Shown here: positions 9,973-21,857 of the stretch, piece after piece
Position numbering within the stretch: position 1 is the first letter of the stretch
How the letters are laid out: each line of letters opens with the position of its first letter
Assembly (NCBI GenBank): GCA_902459845.2
Contig: CABPSV020000099.1
Coordinates: 5,001-30,408, forward strand
Direction of reading: 5' to 3'
DNA length: 25,408 nucleotides
Origin: Hepatocystis sp. ex Piliocolobus tephrosceles
Lineage: Eukaryota; Apicomplexa; Aconoidasida; Haemosporida; Plasmodiidae
Notes under the pieces: model-generated
What the model saw: only the letters and a program-made list of their open reading frames with translations
The model's database searches: none
Told to the model about the DNA's origin: nothing
Position numbers and translations under genes: made by a program

Positions 9973-10098
9973 ATATTAAAATGTTAAAATGTTAAAATGT
10001 TAAAATATTAAAATGTAAAAATATAAAAAGGTTAAAATATTAAAATGTTAAAATATTAAAATGTAACAATATTAAAATGTAAAAATATTAAAATGCTA
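9973..10098. repeat. degenerate AT-rich array (TTAAAATGT / ATTAAAATGTA)
   Basis: Imperfect units of 9-11 bp built from TTAAAATGT and AATATTAAAATGT repeat across this stretch. It is noncoding: TAA is in every unit. It belongs to the divergent promoter region. Confidence 0.75.
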
Positions 10099-10157
10099 AA
10101 AATTATAAAAAAAAAAAGGTACATATATACATACGTATGCATACATATGCATACAAT

Positions 10158-10193
10158 GCTTACATGTTAACATATGCTTACATGTTAACATAT
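10158..10193. repeat. 18-bp direct duplication containing an ATGTTAACAT palindrome
   Basis: GCTTACATGTTAACATAT occurs twice with no gap and no mismatch. Each copy carries the perfect 10-bp palindrome ATGTTAACAT. The pair is flanked by ACAAT on both sides. It lies 374 bp upstream of the AP2 gene start. Confidence 0.9.
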
Positions 10194-10566
10194 ACAATGT
10201 AGGTCATAATTGTTTATTTATTTTTTTTTTAACGCTGGATACAAACAACGTAAATACATAAACTTCTTTTTGTGTTACGTTAATCGTTAATCTTATTTAT
10301 TTTACCATGCTCAAAGCGCTTAACATTTGACATATATACACTTTAAATAAAAAAAAAAAACATATATGTCGATAAATATATATATATATATATGTACATG
10401 TTTTTACAAGAACATTTTAAAAAAAAAAAAAAAAAAACAACAATATGCAACATGACACATATACATGCATAAATATATGTACAGTATGATATTTAAAATG
10501 CTACTGCCCACTTACGAATCTAAAAATAACATATAAATATACACAAGCAACATATGAAGAGTAAAA

Positions 10567-11592
10567 ATGACGTTCACTTGTTTTTTTTCCCATTCCAAAA
10601 TAAGTAAACACAACTATTTAAAAACCAAACTCTACCATAAACCTTTTTTACAAAATGGATTAATTAATTTTAATAAAAAATGTTTTCATAATATGTTAAA
10701 TTGTGCAATAAAAAAAAATAACTCAACGGAAGGGGTAAATAAAAACACATACATACTACAAACAAATTTTTTTTCACCAATAAAAGGGGGAATTATAGAA
10801 GTAAAACGTAATTTTTTTTTTTACGGTAATAGTAGCAGCATATGTAGCAACACAAGTAGTAGCATAAATAACCATGTTTACCAATATGCTGAACCACACT
10901 CCATTGGCAAAAATTCACTTAATTACCATAAAAAATTTTTCAGCGGTAGAAGTGGAGGATTAAAGAGAAAAAAAAAAAAAAAAGGAGAAAGAAAAATAAA
11001 CACATGTTCAGGGAAAAGATTAGAATTTTTTTATCCTAAAAAAAAAAGAAGACAACGGATTGGTTTAATACAAAATAGTAGGAAAAATATAGTTTATGAT
11101 AATGTATTAAAAAGGTTTTTAGTTTATTATTATAAACAAGGTATTCAAGTTTTTCGAAGTTTTAGTTGTAAAAAAAAAAGAAAGTTTGAATCTAGTCGAA
11201 ATAAAGCTATAATTTTATCCAGACAATATCAACAAAAATATTTTAAACATAATAATGATAATAAAACAAAAAATGATTTTTTAAATATAAATGATAACAC
11301 TAATTTAGGAGCAAAGTATACCTATGATATAAAAAAAAATATGATAAAAATTATTCCAGATAAAAATAAAAGTGGATATAGAGGTGTTTTTTACGATACT
11401 AATGAACATGCATATATATGTGTCTATAATGAAGCAGGTATAAGAAAATATCAAATTTTTAAAATACAAAACAATGATTATTTAGAGGCTTACAATTTAG
11501 CAGTCATGTGTCGAAGGTATAAACTTTTTAAAAATTATCAATTCGTTTCACAAAGAAATAGAATAAGATCAGGAAGAATACATCTTAAATAA
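10567..11592 (+). CDS. AP2-domain protein, single C-terminal AP2 domain
   Basis: The protein has 341 aa and one exon. The AP2 domain lies at about residues 260-318: SGYRGVFYDTNEHAYICVY followed by EAYNLAVMCRR matches the three-strand-plus-helix pattern of Plasmodium AP2 domains (SGVRGVxWDxxxxxW..., then EAxxLAIxxR). The usual role of ApiAP2 domains is sequence-specific DNA binding in the nucleus. However, the first ~50 residues contain no Asp or Glu and many Lys, His, Asn and Phe, as in mitochondrial leaders. The middle is very basic (KRKKKKKGERK, KKKRRQRIG, KKKRKFESSRNK). Apicomplexan AP2 domains have also been reported as mitoribosomal RNA-binding subunits, so the location is open. It is shorter than most ApiAP2 regulators and has no second domain or AT-hook that I can see. 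The AP2 identification is firm and the function is uncertain. Confidence 0.88.
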   Translation: MTFTCFFSHSKISKHNYLKTKLYHKPFLQNGLINFNKKCFHNMLNCAIKKNNSTEGVNKNTYILQTNFFSPIKGGIIEVKRNFFFYGNSSSICSNTSSSINNHVYQYAEPHSIGKNSLNYHKKFFSGRSGGLKRKKKKKGERKINTCSGKRLEFFYPKKKRRQRIGLIQNSRKNIVYDNVLKRFLVYYYKQGIQVFRSFSCKKKRKFESSRNKAIILSRQYQQKYFKHNNDNKTKNDFLNINDNTNLGAKYTYDIKKNMIKIIPDKNKSGYRGVFYDTNEHAYICVYNEAGIRKYQIFKIQNNDYLEAYNLAVMCRRYKLFKNYQFVSQRNRIRSGRIHLK

Positions 11593-11878
11593 GTATATGT
11601 TTGGTCTTTTTTTATGTATACTTTCATGTTTATGTGTGTGCATATACAATTTAATTAATTTAAAATGTTAATTCTAATGGTTAAGATTTGTCGCACAAAG
11701 GTATACAAACAAAAAAAAAAAAAATAAATAAATAAAAAATAATACATTGCATATAAATATAAATATACATTCGAAATACGTTTATGTCTATGTACCTACA
11801 CCCAAATAAATCATAAACTAAAACACTAATGCATTTTAAGCAATAACTTATTTAAACTGGCATGGCTTAGCTTGGTTT

Positions 11879-11910
<32 letters not shown>

Positions 11911-12224
11911 GTTCTTAATTAAACTTAATGTAATTGAATTTTGTTAAAAAAGTAATAAAATGTGTACACATATATGCATATGTGTATATACATATATGTG
12001 TATATGTATATGAATAAAAAAGTGGCTTATGTATCATCCGATACGTTTAATTAGTAAGTCGAGGTGATGCAAACACCAATGAATTCATGCGGTACAACAT
12101 ACATTAAGAAAAAAAAAAAAAAAAACAGCTATATAACATAGTATACATACAAATTATCCGCTAGAGCCAATATACGAACATATATACGAACATATATATA
12201 TGCATATGCGTATGGTAATATATT
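11593..12224. other. convergent spacer between the AP2 and GCN1 genes
   Basis: I see no gene here. It contains a 30-nt T tract at about 11881-11910, a TATG-rich inverted repeat at 11966-12001, an A tract at about 12110-12125 and short TA-rich repeats. It should hold the 3' UTRs of both flanking genes. Confidence 0.75.
11966..12001. terminator. inverted repeat, 11-bp perfect arms, between convergent genes
   Basis: ACACATATATG at 11966-11976 is the exact reverse complement of CATATATGTGT at 11991-12001, with a 14-bp spacer. An inner, overlapping hairpin, ACACATAT-ATGC-ATATGTGT, is also possible. It lies in the 3' regions of two convergent genes. A role in RNA 3' end formation is possible, but there is no direct evidence and AT-rich inverted repeats can arise by chance here. 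Confidence 0.35.
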
Positions 12225-15200
12225 TTACTGCTCTAACTCCGAATCTGAAACTACAATATTTTTTTTATCCAAAATGTGATTCACGTGTGTGATAAGCTGA
12301 TTGTATTTTTTGTCCACCATTTTATCTTTTAGAAATTCCCTTTTGATTTTGTAATTGTCTTCAGAATATAGCTCGAGTATATATACAATAGATTTTTCTC
12401 CCTAAAAATGTAAAACAAAAAAGTTAGTCCATAAGTACGTACATTATATACATATATAAGGGGCGTTCCATTGTACATGTTCATACAAACATCAAGCGGG
12501 AACAAACAAAAAAAATGGCCAAACAAAAAAATGAACAAACGCAAAAATGCACAAACGCAAAAATGGACAAACAAAAAAATGGCCAAACAAAAAAATGGCC
12601 AAACAAAAAATGAACAAACGCAAAAATGGCCAAACGCAAAAATGGCCAAACAAAAAAATGGCCAAACAAAAAAATGGCCAAACAAAAAAATGGCCAAACA
12701 AAAAAATGGCCAAACAAAAAATGAACAAACGCAAAAATGGACAAACAAAAAAAAGGCCAAAAGCAAAAATGGACAAACAAAAAAATGGACAAACGCAAAA
12801 ATGGACAAACAAAAAAATGGCCGAACAAAAAAATGGCCAAACAAAAAATGAACAAACGCAAAAATGGCCAAACAAAAAAATGGCCAAACAAAAAAATGGC
12901 CAAACAAAAAAATGGCCAAACAAAAAATGAACAAACGCAAAAATGGACAAACAAAAAAATGGCCAAACAAAAAAATGGCCAAACAAAAAAATGGCCAAAC
13001 AAAAAAAAGGCTAAAAGCAAAAATGAACAAACGCAAAAATGGACAAACAAAAAAATGGCCAAACAAAAAATGAACAAACGCAAAAATGGACAAACGCAAA
13101 AATGGCCCAAGGCAAAAATGGACAAACAAAAAAAAGGCCAAAAGCAAAAATGAACAAACGCAAAAATGGACAAAAGCAAAAATGAACAATACCAGCTGCC
13201 TAAAAACTTGGGCCGTGCTTTGCAACGCAGAAAGTACAGTGTCCAATATGTTAAGAAAGATTTCCTCATCGTCCTCCTTATATATTTCGGGCTGCTTCTT
13301 AAAAATTCCTTTAATCCCATTTAAATAATGCTGATATACTTCAATCGAAATCAAAAGTAATGGAGGGAGTTGCATATCTTTTAAATTATTATAAATAAAT
13401 AATAATATGTTACTTGTTCTATCTTTGCATTTTGATAAATTATAAAAAATGTTAAAAGTAATATTTTGAAAACTGTTTGTTTTGTCTTTAACTATTTTAA
13501 TATATATTTTTTTAAAATTTTCTAATAAATTTTCTTTTTTTAAAATATCAATGACATTATTCATTTCACTCATGTGTAACATAAAATAACAAGTCGTCAT
13601 AATATCTACACTATCTTGTATAACTAATATAGTTTCAAGTTCTTTTTTTTTATTTTGTATATGTAAAAATATTAATAAAATATATATTCTACATGCATAA
13701 AAAGCTAATTCTTTATTCGTTTGCTTAAAACAAAGAGGTTTAATAGCAGTCACAATTTTATTAACAATATTTTTTATATTTATAGAACTATTATTTAACA
13801 TATTAGATAATATCATTAATATTGTGGTAGATTGTTGTATATTATTATGTACGTGCATATTATTTAGAAGATCATGTATTAGTAAGTCTACTCTTGATAA
13901 ATTTTTTTCTGATATTAAATTTAATATATGAATTATTTGTTTTTTTAAACTTTCATTGCTTAACGATTTTAGTATACATGTCTGTAATTGAGGTATTAAT
14001 GGTTTAATAAACATAGCACCCTTTTCAATTAATATTTCGAAAAGAGAAAATATATGTACTTTGCATTTTTCAATATGTTTATTTGTTAATACACGTATTA
14101 AAATACCTGAAGTTTTTAAAATAAATCCACTGCATATATAAGCACCAGTATATAAAAATACTTTTTTTAAAATATCGATAGCTTTATTTTTAATATCTGG
14201 ATTGATAGTTTCTAATACTACATTAGTGAAAGTAGTAACAAACAAAGAAAACAAATCTTTATTTAAATTAAAACCTACAATTTCGTATAAACCATTCGAA
14301 ATTTCACTCATATCGTTTGTTGTACTATATCTATTTATAATACGTTCAAATGTATTTACATACTTATAATTCATGGGATTTATTTTTTTAATTAATTCCA
14401 TTAGATAAATATATACTATAGCACTCAACTGTAATACATTATAATTAATATCGACAAATGTATAATTAGATAAACTATTCAAATATAATTCAATTCTATC
14501 AACTGTCAATATGTGCAACTTATTATTTTTTATTCCTTTTTTCTTTCTACCCAACACATGTTTATCTTTCATCGTACATTTCCTAACCGAACTAATTTTA
14601 ACCTTACCATTTCTTACCAAACCATTTCTAATCGAACTAATTTTAGACGAACCCCTTCTAACCGAATTACTACTAACTACATCCGATTCGTTACTAAAAT
14701 ATATTATATCCTCTTCATTTAATATATCTAATAAATATTTAATTATAGCTAATATGATTTCTCTTTCTTTACCCTTCTGTTCGTCATATTCAAACTGTTT
14801 CAATTCGTCTAATTTACTTTGATCATGAATTTTACCATACTTTTTTAAAAAGGACAAATCAGTTGTATTTGTTACTTCTTTACTAACATCCCTTTCAATT
14901 GAAAACTGCTCTAAACTAACATAAGATAAATCTATTTTACTATTACGTTTTTTCAACTGCTCAATTAATATCTCGCTTAATACAGTTATGTTCTTTTCGT
15001 TTATATTTTTTAAAAAGTCTTTTAAACAAAGTGCAACATCTTCCAATTTCATTGTGTTTGGTGTTGTACCAACTGCTGTACCCACTCCTGTACCCACTCC
15101 TGTACCCACTCCTGTGTTATTATATTCCCCACCATTGAACTGTTCACACTCATTATTAAAACCCAATTCTAATGAACTCAATTTTTTTAAATCATAAAAA

Positions 15201-18200
15201 ATGTTGTTACTATCCATATCATGCACACAGGTATAAATTGCATCAATATATATACCTATAATTTTATCAAATATGTCGCTATAAACACCTGATTTAGCAT
15301 AAGAAAAAAAAGTCATTAATTTTAATTTTCCAATTGTATATGGTTCTTTTAAAGCCTGTTCTTTCAAAAATTCAATCACTAAGTTAGTATGAATATCTAA
15401 GAATATTTTTATACTCTTTAAACCTATCATATCCTCAGACGTAAAACTCTTAACAGTGCTTTTTTCAGATGTCGTAGTAATAACATTGTTGATAATGTCA
15501 TAGATAATATCTTGTAATGTATTTTTGTTTATATTTTTTAACAAAGACGATAACATTTTAATTACATCAGATGTTCCCTTTAAATATGCCAACTCTTTTA
15601 TTATAAGAATAATGTCGTTTATATAATGAACTAATAAATTATCAAATTTATTTTTTGAAAATATTTCATAAATTCCAAGAGATATACCAATTTTTATAGA
15701 TGTATTTTTACTTAATTTAAAATCTTTTATCATATTTTGTAGTATTGTTTCTAAATAATTCGAATCCGTTTTATAAGCCAAATCACCTAATGTTAATGCA
15801 CTTAATACCTGTTTTAACTTATTTTTTGAAGATAAATTTTGTGTTAATTTTTTAGTTAAAATTGGTAACATTTCTTGTAGTACTCTTTTATTTACAAAAT
15901 TTTTATAAATATTAAAGGATGTTTGTTTCACATTTATGTTCGTATCGCTTTTCATAATACATATTAAAGATAATAGAAAATAAAAACGTTCATGCAAAAT
16001 ATGTACATTTTCAATATCTTTTTCCATTTTATTAATTTCTAAATTCTTTTCGATCAACATATTTAATAATAAAACACTATCTTTTCGTACATTCCAATAA
16101 TTATTATACATTTTATTTTCAATATATTTTAAAATTAATGATGTATTACTTTTTGTATATACATTTATTAACACTTTACAAGCTCGGAATGTTATATCTC
16201 GTATATTCTCATTTATATCGTTAAGACATAACATTAATTTTTTAAAAATATTTTTTAAAAATTTCTCACAATAATTTGGTTCACATTCAGGCATATAAAT
16301 AAAAAAACCAATTAATCCTTCTTTAGCATTAACACCTTTAATTAATTTCTTATCATAAATTAATTTCCAATTTGTTAAATCATTGTCTAAATTAATTATA
16401 TAATTATCATTATTATCTTTTTCTAATAAATACAAACCTTTTAAATAATGTTCTTTCTTATCCTCGTTCTTTTCTAACAAATCATCACTACTATCTGTGT
16501 TGTCATATTCCATAAAATCACTTTCAACATCTTCTTCCTTTTCTGAATCGTTTTTGTCCTGTGTCTCTTCACTTTCGTACTTCTTGTCTTCTTCATCACT
16601 ATATGTATCTGTACCTTCCTCTGTGTCTGTGTTTGTAAATTCATGACTATCACTTATATCAACATCTAGTTTCTCCGTCTCGTCAGTTCCATCACTCAGG
16701 TCGCTTTTCTCATCTTCTTCATATTCATCCTCCTCACTACTATCATTATTACTACTGCCACTTACGTCGTCACTTACTGCATCACTTATGTTGTCATTTT
16801 CGCTGCCACTTACTTCGTCACTTACGTCGCCACTTACTTCGTCACTTACGTCGCCACTTACTTCATCACTTACGTCGTCACTTACGTCGTCACTTACGTC
16901 ACCACTTACGTCACCACCTCCCCCACGAACAGTTTTACCTTTCCTAACCACCCGTTTTATCCTTTTATTACATGATTCTATTTTTTTTATTTTAATCGAA
17001 CTCTTTTTTGTGATGATATATTTTTGAACATCAACCAGACGTACCATTTTGGAAATACAAACGTCAGCCATTTGTTCATTACATTTAGCCAAAATAGATG
17101 ACAAACACAAAGCAATACCACTTTTTTCAACCGATGAAAGAGTACTAGTTAAAATATAAAAAATATACTGAATGTAATACATTTTTTTATTAATATCTAA
17201 AAATTCACATATATTTCCAATTACTTTTGCAGTAAGATATCTTATTTCTGGTATTGCATCGTTTAAAAAATTAATTAAAACGTTAAAAAGATTATCAAAA
17301 TAAATAATAAACATATTTTTATCACTTACTAAATAAATTAAAAAATATAATATTTGTAAAGAGCTTTTTTTTATTTCTAATCTTACATTATTTATTCCTT
17401 TTTTTAATACAGGTAACAACAAACATAATGATATATTATCTATTTTGTAATCAAAAGTTATGGATAAAAATAATTCTAAAAAGTCATATAAATGATTATC
17501 ATTAGGGGAATGAATACATAATAATAATTGTCTACTAATATTTTTTATATACACATTTTTTATCATCTTTTCTAATTTATTAAATATTTTTATACATAAT
17601 TCTCTTACTTTTGTATTCGTTTCTGTAACAAATTCACATAATAAATTTATCAAATCAATTAATATACTACAATTAACAAAATTTGCAGTTTCAAATCTGT
17701 TGATAATTAAATACAACACATCTAAATATAAAATAACATCCTTCGATTTCACATTATTTATTTTTAACCCATTTAAAATAAAAGGTAATATATTCATTAA
17801 ACCATAATCACCCATATCGTTCAGTATCTCTTCTATTGTAGTCATACCCAACACTTTAATATTATTTACACTATCTTTATAACATTCTAACAATAATTTA
17901 AAATTTTGTAGTATGTAAGGTTCGAATTTCTGTTTTAATACTTTAAATAAACAACCATATGTAAGATAAAAACTTTGTCTCTTAACTATATCATCAGAAT
18001 ATAAATTATCATTTATCGATTTTAAAATGTCATACTTTTTTAATATATGCATACCATGAGCTTTTATTATACTACCTAACAGTAAACAACAACCTTTTCT
18101 TGTTTTCAAATCTTTATCATAAAAAATAATAGACATTATTCTTTTTATTAAAGCGTTCACATCGTATTTTACAATATGGATTAAACTGTCATTATTTATA

Positions 18201-21200
18201 GAACTTTCGTTATGAACATTTGCAATGGCACTTTTTTTTTTTTTGTTATCACTTTTATTAACAATATTGTTTTTTCCCTTTTCAATTCCCATTTTGTTAG
18301 CTGCTTTTTTGTTAGTTGTTTTTTCGTTAGCTGCTTTTTTGTTAGTTGTTTTTTCGTTAGCTGCTTTTTTGTTAGTTATTTTTTCGTTAGCTGCTTTTTT
18401 GTTAGCTACTTTTTCATTAACTACTTTTTCATTAGCTACTTTTTCATTAACTACTTTTTTTTTTGTTATTTTTTTATATATATCTTCTAACTTTTCTTGT
18501 GTACCATCTTCAATACTGTCCTCATCTTTACCGTCACTTTCACCCTCATTTGTTGATTCATCATTATTTTCTTCATTATCTATCAAATTTTTTATAAAAT
18601 TAGGCAATATATTACTTATCTCAATTTGCGTAAAATTATCTGTATTTTTATGTAAAATTTGTTCAATTAATCTATTAAACATCTGTATAGACTCTTTTTT
18701 CAAATCATATTTTAGACATCCGTAAAATATTACTACTACTAAATCTACCATATTCTTATTTTTGCTTTTCTTATTATCCTGATATTTGTTTATCACATTG
18801 TAAAGTGTTTTAAACGAATCTATTAGTAACTGATTGTCTTTACAGTTTGGTCCTAATGTATCAGTACAACTTAATGTATCGTCACTATCTGACGAATCTG
18901 TTGAAAGACTAGATATGCTAGACAATTCAGACAAATCGTTATCACTATCATCACTATCATCACTACCATCACTATCATCACTACCATTACTACCATTACT
19001 ACCATCACTACCATAACTACTATCACTCTTTTTGTTCCTTTCTTTTTTTTTTTCCCTCCCTTTAATTCCGTTTAAACCATTCATCGATCCTTTTTTTTTT
19101 TTTTTTTTTTTGCCACCCTTTCCTACTAAACCATGTTCTGCATTATGTTTACTTTTTACTAATTTAAATAAATACGCATTATAAGAATTGATAATAGATG
19201 TTCCAGCAGAAACAATATATGCTTTTATCTTTGTTAAATCACATTTTTCTTCTAAACACAAACCTAACAAAAAATTCAAAACAAGTGTAACATCATCAAT
19301 ATTAATAAAACGATATGACTTTGCAAGCTCTTCTAATGATTTTAATACACCTATTTTACCATGTTCTTTAAACGTAATATATTTTGACGTTAATTGTAAA
19401 AGTAATTCTTTTGTTTTATCATGTTCTGTTACTGATACAATTGTTTTACTCACCATATTTTGATAATCATCACATTGTATCTGCAACGAATCTATTAATT
19501 TGTATACATTACTTATACTAGGATTGTTTAATATGGATAAAATTTCATCACAACACATTTGTGTGTCCTTATTAGTGTCATGCTTAAAAATGTTTAAATA
19601 AGTATATGTTACTTCGTCATGGAAAATCTTTTTAACAGTAGTGTTAACACATGGGATTGTACTTTTGCTATTTTTTGTATCCGTATCACTTGCAAGTAAC
19701 TCCTTCACATATTTGTACAAAGATCGCACAATCACATTTCTTCGCTTCGTATTATCAGTTACACAAAACTCCAATAAAGTTTTAACATTTTTATTATTCA
19801 ATAAATAACTATTAAAATGGAATAAAAATGATTCCAGTTCTACATCTAAGTCGTCATATTTTTCAAACGATATTTTTAAACATTTTATTGCTTCTTCATC
19901 ATTAATTGGTGTTTTAGATATTAATAAAACATCTAACATATTGAAAACGTTAATAGTTGAATGTTTTTCATTTATTATATTAATACTATGGATAATGATT
20001 GGGAATAAAAATATTGTTAAAACATGGGATAACTTCTTATTGATATTAAACGAATTAAATAATAGTAATGCTGATTCATTTACTTTATTATACTTACTAA
20101 TATCACATAAACATGTTGTAATTTTATGTTTATATTCTAACATGTCACTACTAATCATATTATTAATTATTATATTTAAATATTTTTGTGTAAATCTACA
20201 TGTTAAATCATTTTTTAAAAATATAATCACTTTTTTAACAAAAATATTTATATAATCTGCATCATGTATATCTTCGATAAAACTTGTTTTCGATAAACAT
20301 TTTAAAATATACTTATTAGTTTTTATTATTTCATTTATTCTTTTTCGAATACCATTCTGTTTTTTTATCTCTTCTAATTCTAAGTCTTCTTTCGTTAAAC
20401 ATTTTACTTTACCCTTGTTCTTATCTTTACTACTAACTGTTGACAAACTACTATTCGTTTTTTTATTATGAATTTCTTCTTTCATAATCATTTCAGCTGT
20501 TTTCTCATCATACATAGAAAATAAATATTTATTCCTTTTTATGTTCTTACTTTCAACAACCACAGTTGGGTGATACACATCCTTATCTACATATAAAACA
20601 TCGTATGGACATTTGCATATCTCTATATCTTCCTCTGTTATCTCATTTACACTTTTTTCATCTAACATTACAATTAATTGGTTTGTAAATTCGATCAACT
20701 TTTTTTTTACTTCTGTGTTATTGATTTTTATTGGAAAAGTGGATTTGCTCAAGGTGCTCTGCTTGTTTTGGTTCTTATTTTTTTTGTTCGTGCTCTTTGG
20801 CACTGAGGTGTCTTGCGATGCATCCACCGCACTATCTGCTTCTACCCTGTCGTTAGTAGCACTTACCACACTAGCTGTTTCTACCTTGTCGTTGGTAGCA
20901 CTTATCACACTAGCTGTTTCTACCTTGTCGTTGGTAGCACTTATCACACTAGCTGTTTCTACCTTGTCGTTGGTAGCACTTATCACACTAGCTGCTCCTA
21001 CATCATCGACAGCAACACCCACCGTACCATTTAAAATATAAAACATCTCAACCAAATGGTAACACACACTCATATAACGCTTATTATCATAATAAGCAAC
21101 ACCCTTCAAAATAAAAGCCAACATATGATCTACATCCACATTAGTTAAAATTTGTTTCAAAATAAAACTTTTCATTCTTTTTTTATTTATGCATTTACCA

Positions 21201-21808
21201 AAATTAACATAGGATAGTTCTTCTGAACAAAAACATAAAAGCATTAAGAAATAACAATTTTTTTTTTCCTGTTTGTTCATTTTTATTTTATTTAAATATG
21301 AAAATAAAAACATAAGAAACTTTTTTAATACATACTTGTTATCATAACATAATTTACCATTACTACAACCTGTACATAAATAAGTATAAAATGATAATAA
21401 AAATAATTGGTATAATTTATTTTTTAAAAAAATGGTATTTAATAGAGTTTCAAAAGTATTTATATAATTATGATATTCGTAAGTATGCTCATTATATAAT
21501 CCTCCCCTTTTTACACTTAATAAATAACAATCTCCAAAAAAAACAGACTCTTCTTCTTTTTTATTTGTGCTTACTTTTTCACCATGTATCAAATCATCAT
21601 CTGTTTCTCTTTTATTTATTCCACTTTTAGTTAACCCATTTTTTTCATAATATTGAAACATGCAAAAAATTGTGAGAAAAACAAGCCGTTGTATATTATT
21701 TAACAATCCTGTTTTATCTTCTTTTGTATTATTTCCTTTTTCTAAATTCGCTGTTAAACCTAAACCACTTTTTGTGCTTTTGTGTTTGTTACCAATAGTG
21801 GTGGTAGC

Positions 21809-21857
<49 letters not shown>

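Larger units (their letters stand above)
9338..10566. promoter_or_regulatory. divergent intergenic region, shared promoter area
   Basis: This is the 1229-bp gap between two divergent starts. It holds (TA)n at about 9522-9540, an 11-bp CA10 array at about 9636-9712, a TTAAAATGT-type array at about 9973-10098, a duplicated 18-mer at 10158-10193 and A/T homopolymers. The position makes it the promoter region for both genes. No specific transcription-factor site can be named with confidence. Confidence 0.55.

Noticed and set aside
12471..13153. Plus-strand ORFs with MAKQKNGQTKKWPNKK repeats
   Set aside because: They are the antisense reading of the same intron array; every unit supplies an ATG and no stop, so long frames are automatic.
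12329..13191. Hydrophobic Phe/Leu/Cys repeat C terminus of a 3802-residue protein, possibly a membrane domain
   Set aside because: It is the translation of a minisatellite inside an intron with good splice signals; the array is open in all frames because its units lack stops, so openness is not evidence of coding.
12501..13191. CRISPR-like repeat array
   Set aside because: Units are contiguous with no unique spacers, and the organism is eukaryotic; it is a minisatellite.
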